Positions 15,639-16,186 of a stretch of 16,186 nt of DNA are shown one piece after another. The notes beneath the pieces are model-generated. The model did no database searches. It was given only the letters and a program-made list of their open reading frames with translations, and was not told the DNA's origin. Location: assembly GCA_964516295.1 (NCBI GenBank), contig CAZEYT010000062.1:1-16186 (forward strand). Direction: 5' to 3'. The stretch comes from CAZEYT01 sp964516295 (GTDB lineage: Bacteria; Verrucomicrobiota; Verrucomicrobiia; Chthoniobacterales; Terrimicrobiaceae). Both the position numbers and the translations under genes were made by a program. Each line of letters begins with the position of its first letter. The first letter of the stretch is position 1.

Positions 15639-15974
15639 ATGGCAGATGCCAGAATCTGCATGGTCTGTCCAGAAAAAGACGAGGCATTAGCTCGTTCTTG
15701 TTTCAAATCATCTTTTGAAGATGACTCAGTGCCCCGCGCCAACGAAAAACCCGCCTATTGCAAACACCGGCATCGGTTCGGGCAGAACATCAATCGGCTG
15801 AGAACCCGCAGCGGACATTTTCTTACTCAGGAGCAACTCGCCGAAAAGGTCGGTGTGTCTTTGCGCTACCTCCAAGCCCTTGAAGCTGGACAGAACTGGC
15901 CGACTCTTCCGACCCTGTCGAAGTTTCCACAGGCACTAAAATGCTCTTGGGATGACCTCCTTCGAGGGTGCTGA
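15639..15974 (+). CDS. Small XRE/Cro-C1-type helix-turn-helix regulator
   Basis: A 111-residue protein. The C-terminal 65 residues form a Cro/C1 helix-turn-helix: FGQNINRLRTRSGHFLTQEQ, LAEKVGVSLRYLQALEAGQN, then PTLPTLSKFPQALKCSWDDL (about 47-107). The start at 15639 is chosen because AGAGGAG lies 7 bases before it; an upstream ATG at 15621 has no such signal. The N-terminal 45 residues are unlike ordinary XRE proteins and carry C7, C10, C21 and C41 followed by HRH, which might bind metal or sense redox, or may not be translated (a GTG at 15729 would skip most of it). It is divergent from the secreted hydrolase operon and is a reasonable candidate for its regulator. Confidence 0.75.
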   Translation: MADARICMVCPEKDEALARSCFKSSFEDDSVPRANEKPAYCKHRHRFGQNINRLRTRSGHFLTQEQLAEKVGVSLRYLQALEAGQNWPTLPTLSKFPQALKCSWDDLLRGC

Positions 15975-15981
15975 CTTCCAC

Positions 15982-16090
15982 AAGTCGGAGATTTGCTCCA
16001 AGATCAAGTATCGAGCTTGGAACTGCCGTATCGGAGTTCGGAACCGTTTCATCGGAGGTTGGAACTGCATAGAGGTCGGAGCTTTGGATC
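15982..16090. repeat. Imperfect 21-base tandem repeats
   Basis: About four units with a 20-21 base period: 16008-16027, 16028-16048, 16049-16069 and 16070-16090, sharing a core like ATCGGAGNTYGGAACYG. An earlier more degenerate unit may begin near 15982. They lie directly after the XRE stop codon. Being a multiple of three, they read as seven-residue repeats on the minus strand (AVPTSDE, TVPNSDT, AVPSSIL), but that frame runs antisense into the XRE gene and is probably not a gene. They resemble degenerate intergenic short repeats seen in many genomes. Confidence 0.6.
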
Positions 16091-16132
16091 GAAATCATGC
16101 TCCAAATCAATTCTTGTCCTCCCGCGCCATGA

Positions 16133-16149
16133 TATTAGAGTTTCTAATA
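16133..16149. promoter_or_regulatory. Perfect 7-base inverted repeat, possible operator or stem
   Basis: TATTAGA-GTT-TCTAATA is a perfect inverted repeat in an otherwise unremarkable AT-rich stretch, ending 4 bases before a possible start codon at 16154. It could be an operator for the downstream gene; as an RNA stem it is too AT-rich to be a strong terminator and has no U tract. Confidence 0.35.
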
Positions 16150-16153
16150 ACTG

Positions 16154-16186
16154 ATGAAACCTGTGCTTTTCAACAACACCGTGCTG
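16154..16186 (+). CDS. Possible start of a further gene (cut by window edge)
   Basis: An ATG at 16154 reads MKPVLFNNTVL to the end of the window with codons ending mainly in G or C, as in the host genes. No Shine-Dalgarno sequence is present and only 11 codons are visible, so this may be chance. Confidence 0.2.
   Translation, partial: MKPVLFNNTVL

Noticed and set aside
15823..16110. 95-codon minus-strand frame with seven-residue repeats
   Set aside because: The repeats come from the 21-base tandem DNA repeat, and the frame runs antisense through the helix-turn-helix of the XRE gene.
10437..16186. Integrative element or prophage
   Set aside because: Composition is lower and the border is suggestive, but no integrase, transposase, tRNA attachment site or matching terminal repeats were seen.

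Overview
This window comes from a GC-rich chromosome (about 60-63% G+C by hand count in the left part). The best guess is a member of the Verrucomicrobiota (PVC superphylum). Three things point there: a Gre-type elongation factor with a very long N-terminal extension, as in Chlamydiae and Verrucomicrobia; a large secreted protein with the 'DGDGxSNLLEYALGLDP' type motif common in verrucomicrobial exoproteins; and a DUF362 protein with a signal peptide. Several genes lack a clear Shine-Dalgarno sequence. No rRNA, tRNA, CRISPR array, integrase or transposase was seen.

Left part (1-10299), housekeeping genes, tightly packed. uvrB (minus strand, runs off the left edge) lies downstream of an ExoD-family membrane protein gene. 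The latter is divergent from the extended greA-like gene (plus). greA converges on hemW (minus) with a 6-base gap. hemW and a DUF362 gene (plus) start back to back, with only 3 bases between their start codons. The DUF362 gene converges, with a 3-base gap, on a polysaccharide deacetylase gene. This deacetylase is the last gene of a probable minus-strand operon LysR regulator - mtnP (methylthioadenosine phosphorylase) - deacetylase, in which LysR and mtnP overlap by ATGA. The LysR gene is divergent from a yggS-type PLP homeostasis gene across a short AT-rich gap that contains an inverted repeat suited to a LysR operator.

Right part (10300-16186), accessory in character. After a gene-poor stretch holding a well-formed but quickly terminated start site (10366), there is a minus-strand pair. 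The first gene encodes a 1343-residue secreted multidomain protein (FN3, calcium-binding type-3-like repeats, HAF-like repeats and a C-terminal alpha/beta hydrolase). The second, overlapping it by ATGA, encodes a 350-residue membrane-anchored protein with a carboxypeptidase-regulatory-like domain. Base composition drops clearly inside the large gene (to roughly 37-57% in sampled 60-base lines), which suggests a mosaic origin. A small XRE-type regulator is divergent from this pair, with direct repeats in the shared upstream region. The right end holds imperfect 21-base tandem repeats, a short perfect inverted repeat, and possibly the first codons of another gene.

The most interesting candidate system is the XRE regulator / secreted hydrolase / membrane-anchored partner group (10437-15974). 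Its function is not known from the sequence. The other parts are recognisable household functions: DNA repair, transcript cleavage, heme insertion, methionine salvage and PLP homeostasis.
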